From positions 20,353-84,352 of the forward strand of contig JBBHKE010002898.1 of NCBI GenBank assembly GCA_037447655.1: 64,000 nucleotides of DNA, written 5' to 3'. This document shows, piece after piece, positions 33,706-45,900 of the stretch. The DNA is from Zygnema cylindricum. Taxonomy: Eukaryota; Streptophyta; Zygnematophyceae; Zygnematales; Zygnemataceae. Every line of letters starts with the position of its first letter. Position 1 is the first letter of the stretch. The position numbers and the translations under genes are program-made. Below the pieces are notes generated by a model that searched no databases, was not told the origin of the DNA, and saw nothing but the letters and a program-made list of their open reading frames with translations.

Positions 33706-34178
33706 GTTCTGTTGTTCTACAACCACCGTTGCACTGTTGCAGGAGGAGAACTACCACTAGTAGTTGAAGTACACATTGTACACATTAAAACAACAGAAAC
33801 TATCAAAACACCTACTTAGCAACCAACTTTGATCCAACACATTTGATCCAACACAGAATATGACTCAAAAGGCCAATGTTGAGAAAGTAATCCTAAGTTA
33901 GTTCAGAAGATAGTGCATTAAAGGGAGAGAGCGCAGTGGCGCAATGGAGAAGCACAGTGGAGAAGTACAAAGTGGAATAACTTTCTTGTTAAATGTTTAA
34001 ATCGAGCACGCGACCAGACGATCTTTATCTACAGAGAGAGAGCTTTCGAACGAGCTATAGAGAGCAAGATTTGGATACGTAGATCAAACGTTACAGGCGT
34101 GCAAAGCAGAAGCTTCTAGAAGGTTCCACAGGAAACGGTATGGACTTTTCCGAGGTGGTTCCTAAGTGTTTCCTTGGA
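33706..34178. other. Unique spacer between E1 and E2
   Basis: No coding sequence recognised. It contains a perfect four-unit heat-shock element (34109-34126), reported separately. Confidence 0.5.
34109..34126 (+). promoter_or_regulatory. Perfect four-unit heat-shock element
   Basis: GAAGCTTCTAGAAGGTTC reads GAA-nn-TTC-nn-GAA-nn-TTC with no mismatch, the HSF-binding consensus. It lies 53 bases upstream of the E2 5' LTR. No gene start is evident after it, so a role is inferred only from the motif. Confidence 0.5.
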
Positions 34179-35375
34179 TGTTGGAATTCAAGTATTTTCT
34201 AGGTCTAGAGATTGCAAAATGAAAAGCAAAATAGTAGATATTGACAGCCTGCCTCTAACTCCTCCTCAAAGTCCCCACACTTGTCGCAGTCACTGAAGAC
34301 TGGAGAAGGAGTTAGCCATGGCTGCCTGTGCTGTCTAGAAGGAGACAGACAGTTGTTTTATAGGGGGTTTTTTTCTCTAAAAGGTAGTTTTGACAGGGCC
34401 AGGATTTGATCCTGGTACCTGCCACTTGTCTCAACCGCAACAGCCGGTAGTCTTAACCAGATAGTCTAAATTACATTAGTTATTACGGGGTATGATGTTT
34501 ATTTATACAGTTACAATAATACTAATTCATTTAACTAGAACTATATGCATAGGGCATAGAAACAGTTATGTAAAGTACGACGTACGGTACTACTACGAAA
34601 TAAATACCGCGCAGTTTGTTTGACGCCGGAAAGAATACCGCGCAGGTATTTATGACGGCCACGATTGAAACCCGAAATTGATCGGACGGCCGCGAAGGAT
34701 GCCGAGATCGCGGCGTACGATTTTGGCGGTTTGCGATCACCGCCACATTGCGTGACACGTGGTAACACTACGTTGGATTGCGGCAACTCCGGAGATTACG
34801 GGAACAAATCCGGATATGACACGTGTCGACATTTTGGCCATGTCGTACAATGGCCGTACAGAAAGTACACCGGCACCTGTACTTTTCTGTACGACACAGT
34901 AATTTGATTGGTGCCGTACTTCAGTAGATAGAGTTTTAGAGAGGGAATAGGACTTAGATAAATTTTGGATAGGCACTGCCTCTCCCAGAGAGCACCCTGT
35001 ATAAATGGCAAACTTTGGGCAGCCATAACTATCAATTTACTTGACCATTTTCAGTGATTCTTTTTGCTGCGGACTCAGGGGAGTCCAGGCTACACAGGGG
35101 TGTAGTCGGTCAGAGTTTTTGTCTGCCAGGGTGGCTGTATTTCTAAGGGAAAGTCAAAGTGGGTGAATGTGTCCAAATCTCATATTCTAACTTTGCATTC
35201 TGTGGTGGAACTGAGCACACAGAAAGTGTTATTTCACAGGGGTGAATCAATATTGGGGTTCTGACAGTCAAGGGGTCAGTCACTTGGGTTTATATTAACT
35301 TGGAGTCGGCACTATCTAGATTAGCTTCTTTTGGATCTGCATAATCTGAGGGCCAATGGAGGTCTCAGAGTTTCA
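34179..35375 (+). repeat. E2 5' LTR
   Basis: 1197 bp, TGTTGGAATTC ... GAGTTTCA. It contains a tRNA-like block on the opposite strand (34391-34470) and a GTAC-rich palindrome near 34845-34895. It also carries the start codon of the internal ORF (35356-35358). Confidence 0.95.
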
Positions 35376-37377
35376 GGTTATGGGCCCACCATCTAGGGTG
35401 TCTATGTTCGATGGAACAGACTTCACTTATTGGGAGTTTACAATAGCGGGATTGCTTTTTGAGAAGCACTTATGGGGAATTGTTTCGGGACAAGTGAGAT
35501 GTCCGCCACCTGGCTTTGGAGGAGCTTACTATGGAGATTCATCTGAGGCTGCCCAGAATATCAACCGGAGTTCAGATGCAACGGAAGGTGAAGGGAAAAA
35601 TCTTTCCGTGGATGGGGAAATAGGGGAGAAGGAAAAAGGGACACCTATGGTGAGGGGAGCTAGGCTCTCAGCTATGGTACCACATGTAGGGATTAAAACT
35701 GAAGAAAATGACAGAAAAATATGGGAATACAAAAATACTATAGCAAAACATCTCATACTTAGATATGTGTCTAAGTCGATAGCTATCACTCTTTTAAGTC
35801 TAACCAAGTCTTCAGAGATATGGGAAGTACTAATTCAGATTTATAAGAGTGAGACTATTCAGAGGCAGCAATTAGTAAAACAGGAAATAGATGCCTATGT
35901 TTATAAAGGCGGTAGCATGATAGAGTTTTGCAATGATATTGCTGCGTTATATGTTGAGCTAGCTAGTGCGGGATATGTAGAATCTGAGGAGAGTAAGATA
36001 TATACACTACTTATGAAACTCCCTAGTGAGTACGAAGACATTATTTATCGTATGCAGGCAATGGATGGCTCCTCATGGACTTGGAGCTTTACCATGGGGA
36101 TAATTCTTGTGAGGGAAAGCACTTTGGAGCTTCGTAGGGGAAAGGACAGGGTCAATGCTTTTTCAGCTGGTGGTGATTGGCGGAAGCGTGATGAGAGGAA
36201 CGGCGGTGACGAGCGGAAGCGTGATGAGAGGAACGGTGGTGACGAGCGGAAGCGTGATGAGAGGAAGAAAGACAAAGGTAAACCTTATCGGAACTTTGGT
36301 GGAAAAAGAGGGAGAAGAAAAGACACGGGAGCTTTGAAAAAAGGGGTTTGCTTCTTTTGTAGGGAACCATGTCATTATATGGAGGAATGTCCTTGTTTGG
36401 AAAAACTTAGAAGTTGGAATGTGGATGAGGAGGACGAAGAGGAAGAGGAGAAAGAGGATGAAGAAAAATTGGAGCTTCTTCACATCGGTAGAATGGGGAA
36501 GAGAGAAAAGTACACAGAAATTGGACGAAGGCAACAGTGTGCTTTTGGAGGTATAAGGGAAGTAAAGAGAGAGGAGATACTTGAAGAAGTTCAATATATT
36601 GAGGATAGTTTCATAGATATTTTGGAAACAGAAAACTGGTCGGAAAGGGAGACTTCAACGGATTCCGAGGAAAGGGGAGAATTAATTCTAGAGGGGGTTT
36701 TAAATAGGGGAGAAGAGAAATATTTATTGGGAATTAAAATAGAAAGTGATAGTGGAAAGAATCCCATGGGAGACAATGAGGGAAGTTCAGAAAATGGGGT
36801 AATTATCATGGATAAAAATATGATTACGGAAGATGTAGATCTTATGAGGAACTTAGTGGGGACTAGTGGTTTTTGGGAATATTTCGAGGTGGATGGATTT
36901 TTCATCACTACTTGCTGTGATGTCTCTTGTGAAGATGTGCCTGTAAAAGGGTTATCATCCGGGTATGTGTTGAAGGTTGGGGATGGGGCTGGTTGTTTGA
37001 ATTTCAAGAGGGAAAGTGGATTTAGTGTGGATGGAAAAGGGAAGAGGAGGATAAAATCTTCGCTCGGATTTAAGAAAAATGGGATGTTAAATAAAATGTG
37101 TGATACAATTATCATTTCAGTTCATTTAAGGCACTGTGTTAAATACTTAAGTTTTATGAAAGGAAAAGGAAAAAGGAAAAAGAAAAGGAGAAAGGGGAGG
37201 GGATGTTTGTTTACTTATTTGTGGAAGTTGAAGGAAGAAAGACTAGAAAATAAGGGGAGTGTTGGAATTCAAGTATTTTCTAGGTCTAGAGATTGCAAAA
37301 TGAAAAGCAAAATAGTAGATATTGACAGCCTGCCTCTAACTCCTCCTCAAAGTCCCCACACTTGTCGCAGTCACTGA
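35356..37377 (+). CDS. E2 gag-like protein with collapsed pol
   Basis: 673 codons. The start codon is in the 5' LTR (20 bases before its end) and the stop is 118 bases inside the 3' LTR. Residues 1-370 resemble E1 gag (MEVSEFQVMGPPSRVS start, YWEF, WEYKNTIAKHLILR), including a 33-bp tandem repeat (KRDERNGGDER, 36179-36267) and a zinc knuckle CFFCREPCHYMEEC. An acidic linker follows. Then come short vestiges of the RNase H region (ITTCCDVSCEDVPVKG ... SGYVLKVGDGAG) in which the active-site residues are not all kept. No protease, integrase or RT is present. The interior is exactly divisible by three and free of stops, which suggests the frame is maintained or the copy is very young. Confidence 0.85.
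   Translation: MEVSEFQVMGPPSRVSMFDGTDFTYWEFTIAGLLFEKHLWGIVSGQVRCPPPGFGGAYYGDSSEAAQNINRSSDATEGEGKNLSVDGEIGEKEKGTPMVRGARLSAMVPHVGIKTEENDRKIWEYKNTIAKHLILRYVSKSIAITLLSLTKSSEIWEVLIQIYKSETIQRQQLVKQEIDAYVYKGGSMIEFCNDIAALYVELASAGYVESEESKIYTLLMKLPSEYEDIIYRMQAMDGSSWTWSFTMGIILVRESTLELRRGKDRVNAFSAGGDWRKRDERNGGDERKRDERNGGDERKRDERKKDKGKPYRNFGGKRGRRKDTGALKKGVCFFCREPCHYMEECPCLEKLRSWNVDEEDEEEEEKEDEEKLELLHIGRMGKREKYTEIGRRQQCAFGGIREVKREEILEEVQYIEDSFIDILETENWSERETSTDSEERGELILEGVLNRGEEKYLLGIKIESDSGKNPMGDNEGSSENGVIIMDKNMITEDVDLMRNLVGTSGFWEYFEVDGFFITTCCDVSCEDVPVKGLSSGYVLKVGDGAGCLNFKRESGFSVDGKGKRRIKSSLGFKKNGMLNKMCDTIIISVHLRHCVKYLSFMKGKGKRKKKRRKGRGCLFTYLWKLKEERLENKGSVGIQVFSRSRDCKMKSKIVDIDSLPLTPPQSPHTCRSH
35376..35391 (+). 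promoter_or_regulatory. E2 primer-binding site (tRNA-iMet anticodon half)
   Basis: GGTTATGGGCCCACCA abuts the 5' LTR. The 16 bases are complementary to the plant initiator tRNA-Met anticodon half as known from that tRNA. Confidence 0.85.
37241..37259 (+). promoter_or_regulatory. E2 polypurine tract
   Basis: GACTAGAAAATAAGGGGAG lies directly before the 3' LTR, as in E1. Confidence 0.85.
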
Positions 37378-38456
37378 AGACTGGAGAAGGAGTTAGCCAT
37401 GGCTGCCTGTGCTGTCTAGAAGGAGACAGACAGTTGTTTTATAGGGGGTTTTTTTCTCTAAAAGGTAGTTTTGACAGGGCCAGGATTTGATCCTGGTACC
37501 TGCCACTTGTCTCAACCGCAACAGCCGGTAGTCTTAACCAGATAGTCTAAATTACATTAGTTATTACGGGGTATGATGTTTATTTATACAGTTACAATAA
37601 TACTAATTCATTTAACTAGAACTATATGCATAGAGCATAGAAACAGTTATGTAAAGTACGACGTACGGTACTACTACGAAATAAATACCGCGCAGTTTGT
37701 TTGACGCCGGAAAGAATACCGCGCAGGTATTTATGACGGCCACGATTGAAACCCGAAATTGATCGGACGGCCGCGAAGGATGCCGAGATCGCGGCGTACG
37801 ATTTTGGCGGTTTGCGATCACCGCCACATTGCGTGACACGTGGTAACACTACGTTGGATTGCGGCAACTCCGGAGATTACGGGAACAAATCCGGATATGA
37901 CACGTGTCGACATTTTGGCCATGTCGTACAATGGCCGTACAGAAAGTACACCGGCACCTGTACTTTTCTGTACGACACAGTAATTTGATTGGTGCCGTAC
38001 TTCAGTAGATAGAGTTTTAGAGAGGGAATAGGACTTAGATAAATTTTGGATAGGCACTGCCTCTCCCAGAGAGCACCCTGTATAAATGGCAAACTTTGGG
38101 CAGCCATAACTATCAATTTACTTGACCATTTTCAGTGATTCTTTTTGCTGCGGACTCAGGGGAGTCCAGGCTACACAGGGGTGTAGTCGGTCAGAGTTTT
38201 TGTCTGCCAGGGTGGCTGTATTTCTAAGGGAAAGTCAAAGTGGGTGAATGTGTCCAAATCTCATATTCTAACTTTGCATTCTGTGGTGGAACTGAGCACA
38301 CAGAAAGTGTTATTTCACAGGGGTGAATCAATATTGGGGTTCTGACAGTCAAGGGGTCAGTCACTTGGGTTTATATTAACTTGGAGTCGGCACTATCTAG
38401 ATTAGCTTCTTTTGGATCTGCATACTCTGAGGGCCAATGGAGGTCTCAGAGTTTCA
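37260..38456 (+). repeat. E2 3' LTR
   Basis: 1197 bp, near-identical to the 5' copy (differences seen at 37631 and near 38421). tRNA-like block at 37472-37551. Confidence 0.95.
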
Positions 38457-38940
38457 GTTTCGGGGACATGTCTAGTAGGTTCTTGTGACGTGGAGAGCCA
38501 CGAGTTTCGGGGACATGTCTAGTAGGTTCTTGTGACGTGGAGAGCCACGAGAAGGACACTTGTCAATAAGTTAGAGCTAGAAATGTCTAGAATGTCTAGA
38601 AGGGTAGAGTAGAAAAGAGTATATATGAAGTAGGAGAAGTAGACAAATATATACAATTGGAGAATTGGTTGTGACCATAGCTGAAGAGATAGTAAGAGTC
38701 CCTATAGTGAGAAAGCATTGTAACTCTGTGTGAGTTGAGATACAAAGATAAGTGAAGCCTTGTAAAGAGAACTTGGAGATAATAAAGTGATTCTTTTTGT
38801 GAGGAAAATTTGAGCAAGTGTGCTTTTACTTTGTGAGTGAATTCTTTGTGGCTTCGGAAGATTCTTGAGTGACCTGTGAGAGAGTTTTTGCTTTGTGAAG
38901 CTAGATTGTTGCATGATGAGTGAGGCCCACAAATTTCAAC
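38457..38940 (+). repeat. Probable LTR fragment of another copia family
   Basis: Begins with two copies of a 47-base unit (TTTCGGGGACATGTCTAGTA start, 38458 and about 38505). Repeated TGTCTAGAA motifs (38585-38603), a TATATATGAAG box (38620-38630) and an AATAAAG signal (about 38782) follow, and it ends TTTCAACA (38933-38940). This layout is LTR-like. No PBS or gag follows. Confidence 0.4.
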
Positions 38941-39822
38941 AGCCAATATACCTCAAATTTCACACACTGATACAAAAAAAAAAAAACTGAAAATTCCCAA
39001 AATTGCAGCCCGGATGAATCTGTAAACCATAAGATATGATGTCTGGAGGTTTCCCAAAAACTATCCTTAGAAAATCATATTCCCAAAACTGGATACTACA
39101 AAATTGGCTAAGTCCTAAGTTATGTACTCACAGTGTGTATCAACTGGTCTACACCAATTTGGGTAACTATTTCTGCGGTTATTATTTTGACTAACGACAA
39201 AGTATCCTACCTGTACGTTCTGTATCATTAGTACCTCAAAACCCTAATTACTATTTTCCAAAAACCTAATTAATGGAACATCATTTTTTATTACACTAAA
39301 CTACAAAACAAAGTTTATTCAGACATTTCTAGATATCGAACCGTACACAAAACGTTCCAGATGCTTAGTCAGTGGTAGTCTCTAAAGTCCAGCCGAATGT
39401 GGTCGTGTAGTACGAAGCACCCGAGTGATTGGTCACTTGTGGTCCTACGTGAATCACGCTTGTGGTCCCTCACGAATCACGCTTGTGGTCCTTGGTGAAT
39501 CGCGTCCGTTGGAACAAATTCAATTGACGATGGTACCGTCGAACTGTACCATATATATCTGGAATACCCGGTTCTGATTCCGTTTGTGCGATTCTGTGAA
39601 TCTAATCGTCAACTGCGTGACACGTCTGGCTAACTGTCGACGCCACTCCGTAAAGCCTACATACGTTCTCTTGCCGACACGTGTCCCTATAAAAGTACAA
39701 TATACTCCATTGTACTTTTGCTACGGTAACACTAATTAAGATATGTATTACAACCGACTACTTAGTAAATATTCTAAGTTATTTGAGCCCTATCTACTGA
39801 AATTAAGATTTCTAAATTACAA
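38941..39822. other. Spacer with a ~25-bp tandem repeat
   Basis: A unit built on CACGCTTGTGGTCC occurs about three times at 39424-39510. The rest is AT-rich without coding sequence. Confidence 0.6.
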
Positions 39823-40857
39823 CAATTCCACCTCAGAATGCAAAGTTAGAATATAAGTTTTGGATAACATTCCACATTTTGACTATCCCTTAGAAATACC
39901 ACCACCTTGGCAGGCAGAGACTCTGACCGACTACACCCCTGCGTAGCTTGGGCTCCCTTCAGTCCGCAGCAAAAAGAATCACTGAAAATAGCCAACTGAA
40001 TGAGTTCTAATTAAATGGCAAAGTTTGCTGATTTTATATAGATGCTCTCGGGGAGAGAGGTGGCTATCTACCAAAATACTCCAAGTGCTAAACCCCTCTC
40101 TAAACCCCCCAGAACAGAGGTATGGACCAATTAGAGGACTACACTGTACATAAAAGATGATTGTCGCAGTACTTTCTGTACGACATTTGTACTACATGGC
40201 CAAAACAGTGACATCTGTCACATCCAAATTTGTTATCGTGCGCTACGGAGATTTCGTGAACCCATAAAATGTTGCCACGTGTCATCGGAGTGGCGGCGTC
40301 TGAAAACCACCAAAATTTCCTTCCCGCGAGGTCGGCGCTTACCACGGCCGTCCGATTAGATTAGCGTTTAAAATAAGTCGTTGAAATACATGTTCGCACC
40401 ATTTACTTCGTGCGGTACTATATTTTTCAGCAAGTTCTATGTTCAGCCATACGTTTCATTAGTTAAATGAAAAAGTCACACATGTAAATGTTTAAATATC
40501 TATTAAACCCTATACACTCAGCATTGGTCCTAGACTTATAGGGTAAAGTTATCGGCTACCGGCTATTTTGAGGGACGGTAGGGACCAGGATCAAATTTTG
40601 GTACCGGCAGCCTATTTTTGGTACAGTAAGTATTTAGCCTATTCTCGCCTATTTTTGGTACAGTAAGTATTTAGCCTATTCTCTGTCTCCTTGGACACCA
40701 TAGGCAACCATGGTTCTAGCTCTCTCTCCATTTTTTAGTGATTGCAACAAGTATGGGAGTATGGGGACTGGAGAGTGGAGCGAGAAGCAAGCTGCCTTCG
40801 CCGACTTTCTCTTTTTATTTTTCATATTCAGACCTAGAAAATACATGAATTTCAACA
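39823..40857 (-). repeat. E3 3' LTR, truncated
   Basis: Starts TGTTGAAATTCATG on the minus strand, preceded by a PPT-like run (AAAATAAGGGGGG). It contains a 37-base direct duplication (40609-40682) and the tRNA-like block (40527-40610). Confidence 0.85.
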
Positions 40858-42845
40858 CCCCCCTTATTTTCTAGTCTACTTCTCTTTTCAACTCCTACCA
40901 AAAACATTTTTCTTCTTTTCTTTTTCTTCTTTCTTTTCTCCTCATAAAACGTTGAGTGAATACCCTCGTGTTTAAAGATGTGTATTTGAAGAGCCGAAAT
41001 TAACATTGCATCTTGTTGGTCACACATTTTATTTTGCATGCCACTTTTCATAAATGCGAGCTCATGGAGCAAGGATTTTATCAACCCTATCCCTTTTTCA
41101 TCCGAGCAAAAACTAATATCCAGCTTGCGGTTCCAACAACCAGCCCCATCCCCAATATGCAACACATACCCAGATTCTAACCCTTTTATAGGCACATCTT
41201 CATAAGTGACATCACACCAAGTAGTGATGTCAAATCCACCCTCCCCCAAATTTATCCAAAACCCACTAATCCTTACCAAAGTTCTCATAAATTCTACATC
41301 TTCCCCACTTAAATGATTATCTATAATAATTACCCCTTATTTTTCCCCACTTCCTCTTTCAAATCCATATGAGTCTTTTCACTATCAATTTTCATTTTGA
41401 TTCCCAAAAAATATTTCTCCTCCCCTAAACCTTTCATTAAATTTTCCTTTTCTCCCCTATCTTTTGAGGCTCCTTCTAGATTTACTTCTCCCCTTTCCTC
41501 GAAATCCGTTGAAGTCTTATTTTTTCAACCATTTTTCTATCTCCGAAATATGTATTCGAATATCCTCAATATTTTGATTTTTCCCTTCTTCCAATTTTAA
41601 TTCTAGATCTGACTTTGTCACTTCTAAGTCATTTACTCTACACTCTTTAACATCCTCATCATGATTAACTCCCTTAAGGACCTCCTTTCTCTTTACTTCC
41701 CTTATAGCTCCAAAAACACAATGTTGCTTTCATAGAATTTTTGTGTGCTTTTCTGTCTTCGCGATACTACCGATGTGGAGAAGCTCCAAAAAATCTTCAA
41801 CCTGTTTCTCCTCTTCCCATTCTTCCTCCTTATTCATATTCCAACTTTTATTTTTTTCCAAACAATGATATTCCGCCATATATTGACCCGGTTCCCTACA
41901 AAAGAAGCAAACCCCTCATTTCGAAGCTTCCCTTTTTTTTCCTTTTCCTCTCTTTCCACCAAAGTTTTGATAAGGTTTATCTTTGTCTTTCTTCTTCTCA
42001 TCACGCTTCCGCCAATCATCATCATTCCTCTCACACGCTTCCGCCAGTCACCACCAGTTGTCAGTGCATTCATCTGTCACTTCCCCTACGAAGCTCCAAA
42101 GTGCTTTCCCTCTCAAGAATCATCCCCATGGTAGTGCTTCTATTCTATGAGGAGTAATCCATTTCATGCATATGGTTAATGATGTTTTCATACTCATCTA
42201 GAAGTTTCATGATTAGTGTGTTAATCTTTCTCACCTCAGATTCAACATAACCTGCACTAGCAAACTCAACATATAATGCACCAATATTATTGCAAAACTT
42301 TATCATGTTACCGGCTTTTTATACATAGGCCCCTACTTTCTGTTTTACTAACTGCAGCCCTTATATAGTCTCACTTTTATAATTCTTAATTAGTGATTCT
42401 CAAATTTCTGAAGATTTGGTTAATGTTATAAGAGTGATAGCTATGGACTTAGACATGATTCTAAGTATGAGATTTTTTTCTTTAGTGTTTTTATACTCCC
42501 AAATTTTATTGTCATCTTCTTCAGTTTTAGTTATAACTCGTACAAGTGGAACAGTAGCCGAGAGCCTAGCACCTAGCTCCCCTCACCACACGTGTTCCTT
42601 TACCCTTCTCCCATTTTCCTCCTTCCATGGCGATGATTTTCCCTTCACCTTCCGTTGCATCTGAACTCCGGTTGGTTTTTTTGGAAGCCCCAGATGAATC
42701 ACCATAGTGAGTTCCACCGAAACTTGGAGGTGGACACCTCACTTGTCCCTAAACAATTCCCCATAAGTGCTTTTTGAAAAGCAATCCCTCCATTGTAAAT
42801 CCCCAATAAGTGAAGTCTGTTCCATCAAACATAGGCACCCTAGAT
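40858..42845 (-). pseudogene. E3 gag-like ORF remnant
   Basis: Frameshifted relative of the E2 ORF. The start region near 42835 reads FDGTDFTYWGF. KRRKT/DDDWRKR-type gag linker sequence lies near 42000, and a degraded zinc knuckle near 41880-41920. The C-terminal piece (41288-40815) has DITTWCDVTYEDVPIKG and SGYVLHIGDGAGCW as in E2. It has the same missing protease, integrase and RT as E2. Confidence 0.75.
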
Positions 42846-42904
42846 TTGCAACTCTGAGACCTCCGTAGGTCCTCAAAATGAGCAGCTCACATGAAGCCTC
42901 TAGG

Positions 42905-45900
42905 ATATCTAAAGACTCTCTTAGATGCCTCCCAATCTCTCTTAGTGGGAGCATTTAGACTTCTTCTCAGCACTCCTACAGCTACAGCTAAATCCGGTCG
43001 GGTTCATTTCATAAAATAGATTAGGCTTCCCACTACTTGCCTGTAAGGAGCAGTCTGTATGAACTTCTGTTCTTCAGGACCTAATTTCTCGCCTAAGATT
43101 ATGACTCCTTCTTCCACACTCCCCTCACTTCCCTTCTTTAATTCCATTAGAGTTGTACAACTATTAGCCTTATCCATCTGAAACTTTTCCAACATGTTCC
43201 CTATTGCTTCTTTTTGAGTTAGTCTTATAATTTTTCTTTCTCGGTCTCTTTCTACTTAAATTCCCAAAACATATCTTGCCTCCCCATATCTTTCATCTCA
43301 AATCTCCCCTTAAGATCGTTTTTGAGTTTATTAATTTTGTCCATTGATTTACTTAAAACAAGCAAATCATCATCATAAATTTCAATAAAAATAACACCTT
43401 CCTCAACCTCGAAAACATTGATTGAGTGATCTGAGCTGATCCGGATATATCCTAAACTGGTAAGAAAATCATCAAGCTTCTTATGCCACTGTCGGAGCGC
43501 ATGTTTCAAACCATAAAGAGATTTAATCAGCCGGCATACCTTACACTCTTCTCCTTCCTCCACAAATCTTTTGGGTTGTCGTATGAAGATCTCCTCTTCC
43601 GATTCTCCATGCAAAAAGGTTGTCTTGATGTCCATCTGGTGCACCTCCATGTCTTTCGCTGCTGCCAGACTGAGAAGTACGAGGATGGAGGGAAATCTGA
43701 CGACCAGGGTAAAAGTTTCCTCGTAGTCGATTCCCTCTTTCTGTGTAAATCCTTTTGCCACTAATCGGGCCTTGTAACGCTCAATGGTGCTATCTGGGTT
43801 TAGTTTTATTTTGAACACCCACTTATAACCGTTTAGTTTTCGGTTAGGTGGACAATCCACCATTTCCCAAGTATCGGCTGCCATAATTGGGGCCATCTCT
43901 TTATTGATGGCTGTCTTCCACCTGTTCATTCCTGGACAATTCATCGCCTCTCTAAAAGTTTGAGGTTCATCCAGATGAGATAGATGTATTACCTTGTTAT
44001 TAACCTGTTTTTCTTGCAACCTTTCGCTACTTCTCCATCCTCCCTCAAAATTTGTGGTCGGAATAGATTGTTCACGTGGGTTCTTTTGAACAATACCGGC
44101 TTCTCCCATGTCCCTTGATTCAGTATCAATTTCCACCACGTCTTCGGCTTCGGGTAAAGTTGTCACTGGTGTTTCCGCGGGTGAGTTCTTCTTGGTCTGA
44201 TTTGAACCTGTAAGGATATCATCTTCTCTAAAACCTTGATAGTTAGGAATCTCAAAGTCATCGATTTTTTTTGACTCAAATCTGATTTTTACTGACTTTG
44301 TATACTTTAAGGGATCCACTAACTTTCCTTCATCCATAACTACTAGATGTTTTACTACGATTATATCTTCCCTATTTAGATCATAAACTCTGTATCCTTT
44401 TACATCCTCATCATATCTTAATAAGTACCAAAGTTTTCTTTTAGCTTCCAATTAGACCGATCTGTATCTACACTGATTACTTCAGTGCCGAAAACCTTTA
44501 AGTGAGATATGTATGGTTTCCGACCGGTCCATCTCTCATAAGGTGTTTGACCTTTTACAACTGAAGTAAGAACTCTATTTTTGAGGTAATAAACATAGTT
44601 CATTTCTTCTTTTTCTTATCTTTTTATCCGACAATATACTTCTAGCACTGTCACTTAGTGTCCTATTTAATCTGTTAGCTACCCCATTCTGTTCCGGGTT
44701 TTCTAGAAGTGTCTTTTGGTGTTGGACTCCATCTTCCCTCAAAAAATCCTCAAACTGGTTAGAAGTATACTCCCCACCATTGTCACTCCTTACTCTCTTG
44801 ATTGGAGTTTCATGGAGTTTTTCGCTCTATGCTTTATATTGTCTAAAACAATGCTGAGGTTTTGACTTATTTTTCAAAAAATACACCTTGGAATACCGAG
44901 ACCAATCATCAGTGATAGTCATCATAAATCTCTTCCCCCCTCGGTGAAGGCACTTTCGCAGGTACCCAAATATCTGTGTGTACTAGATCTAGAATCTTTT
45001 CTCCCTTATAGGTGGTTGTTTTGGGAATTGGTATCCTATGTGCTTTACCTTGAGCACATCCACTACAATCACTTAGATTTTCACTCTCACCGACCTGAAT
45101 CCCTTCTACTACTCTCATCTTTTTCATCTCTCTTAACTTATCTAGATTCACATGCCTAAGCCTCTTATGCAACAACATTATATCATGAACACCAGCATAA
45201 TAAACTTTCCTCTTTTCATTGCTTATAATCAGCCTAAACATCCATTGGCTACCTTTTTCAGTAGTGAAATAAACTTCCTCCTCAAAGGTAGCATTAAAGA
45301 CTCCATTCCTAGTGATATTATCAAAACCCTTCTCATCTAATACAGAAATAGAGATGAGGTTTTTGTTCAGCTCCGGAATAAGCAATACATCCGGGAATGT
45401 AACTATGGATGTCTTTCCTTCTATTAACACTTTCTGATCTACCAATCCTACAAGAGTAGTAGTGACTATCCTCCCATCCCCGTACTCTATCTCTATGGTG
45501 GGAATCTTTCTTATCTTAGTGAACAGGTGCTTACCCTTACACATGTGCATGGAGGCAACTGAATCTACAATCCAGCCTGCTTCATCTTTCAATCCACCAA
45601 AAGCACATTTTATGCTTTCGTGGAATTTCGACCTCGCTTTTTGCCTCCAACTCCTCATCCAATTGAGCTCATTGTCCTCGTCCTCGGATTCCGCCTCATG
45701 TACTTGTGTCACAATGGCCTTTTTCTTTCCTCTCAGGGTTCCACCGTTCTGCCCCTCCTTTAACCAAAGCTATGTTAGCTTAGTGCACTCCGCCATATAG
45801 TGCCCCGATTTTTTACAAAAATGACATAAACCTTTGGGAGCCCTCAGTCCGAACTCGTTTGTCTGATTTTTCTGCTCCCCCCCTCCGTAATTTCTGACGG

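Larger units (their letters stand above)
34179..38456 (+). mobile_element. Short non-autonomous copia element E2 (gag-only type)
   Basis: 4278 bp: two 1197-bp LTRs with about two visible differences, around an internal domain of only 1884 bp. PBS and PPT match those of E1, but protease, integrase and RT are missing. One ORF fills the whole interior. The flanks do not show a direct 5-bp duplication (TTGGA left, GTTTC right). GTTTC does occur 6 bases further out on the left (34168-34172), which may be chance. It probably moves, if at all, with enzymes from E1-like elements. Confidence 0.9.

Noticed and set aside
34531-35035. Duplicate sets of ~80-codon ORFs in both E2 LTRs (and 37612-38116)
   Set aside because: They are the same LTR read in several frames. 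LTRs hold the promoter, and the ORFs are not conserved in the related E1, E3 and E4 LTRs.
38457-38940. Host promoter with heat-shock elements
   Set aside because: The TGTCTAGAA repeats only loosely fit the HSE spacing, and the TATA, AATAAAG and terminal CAACA layout fits an LTR better.
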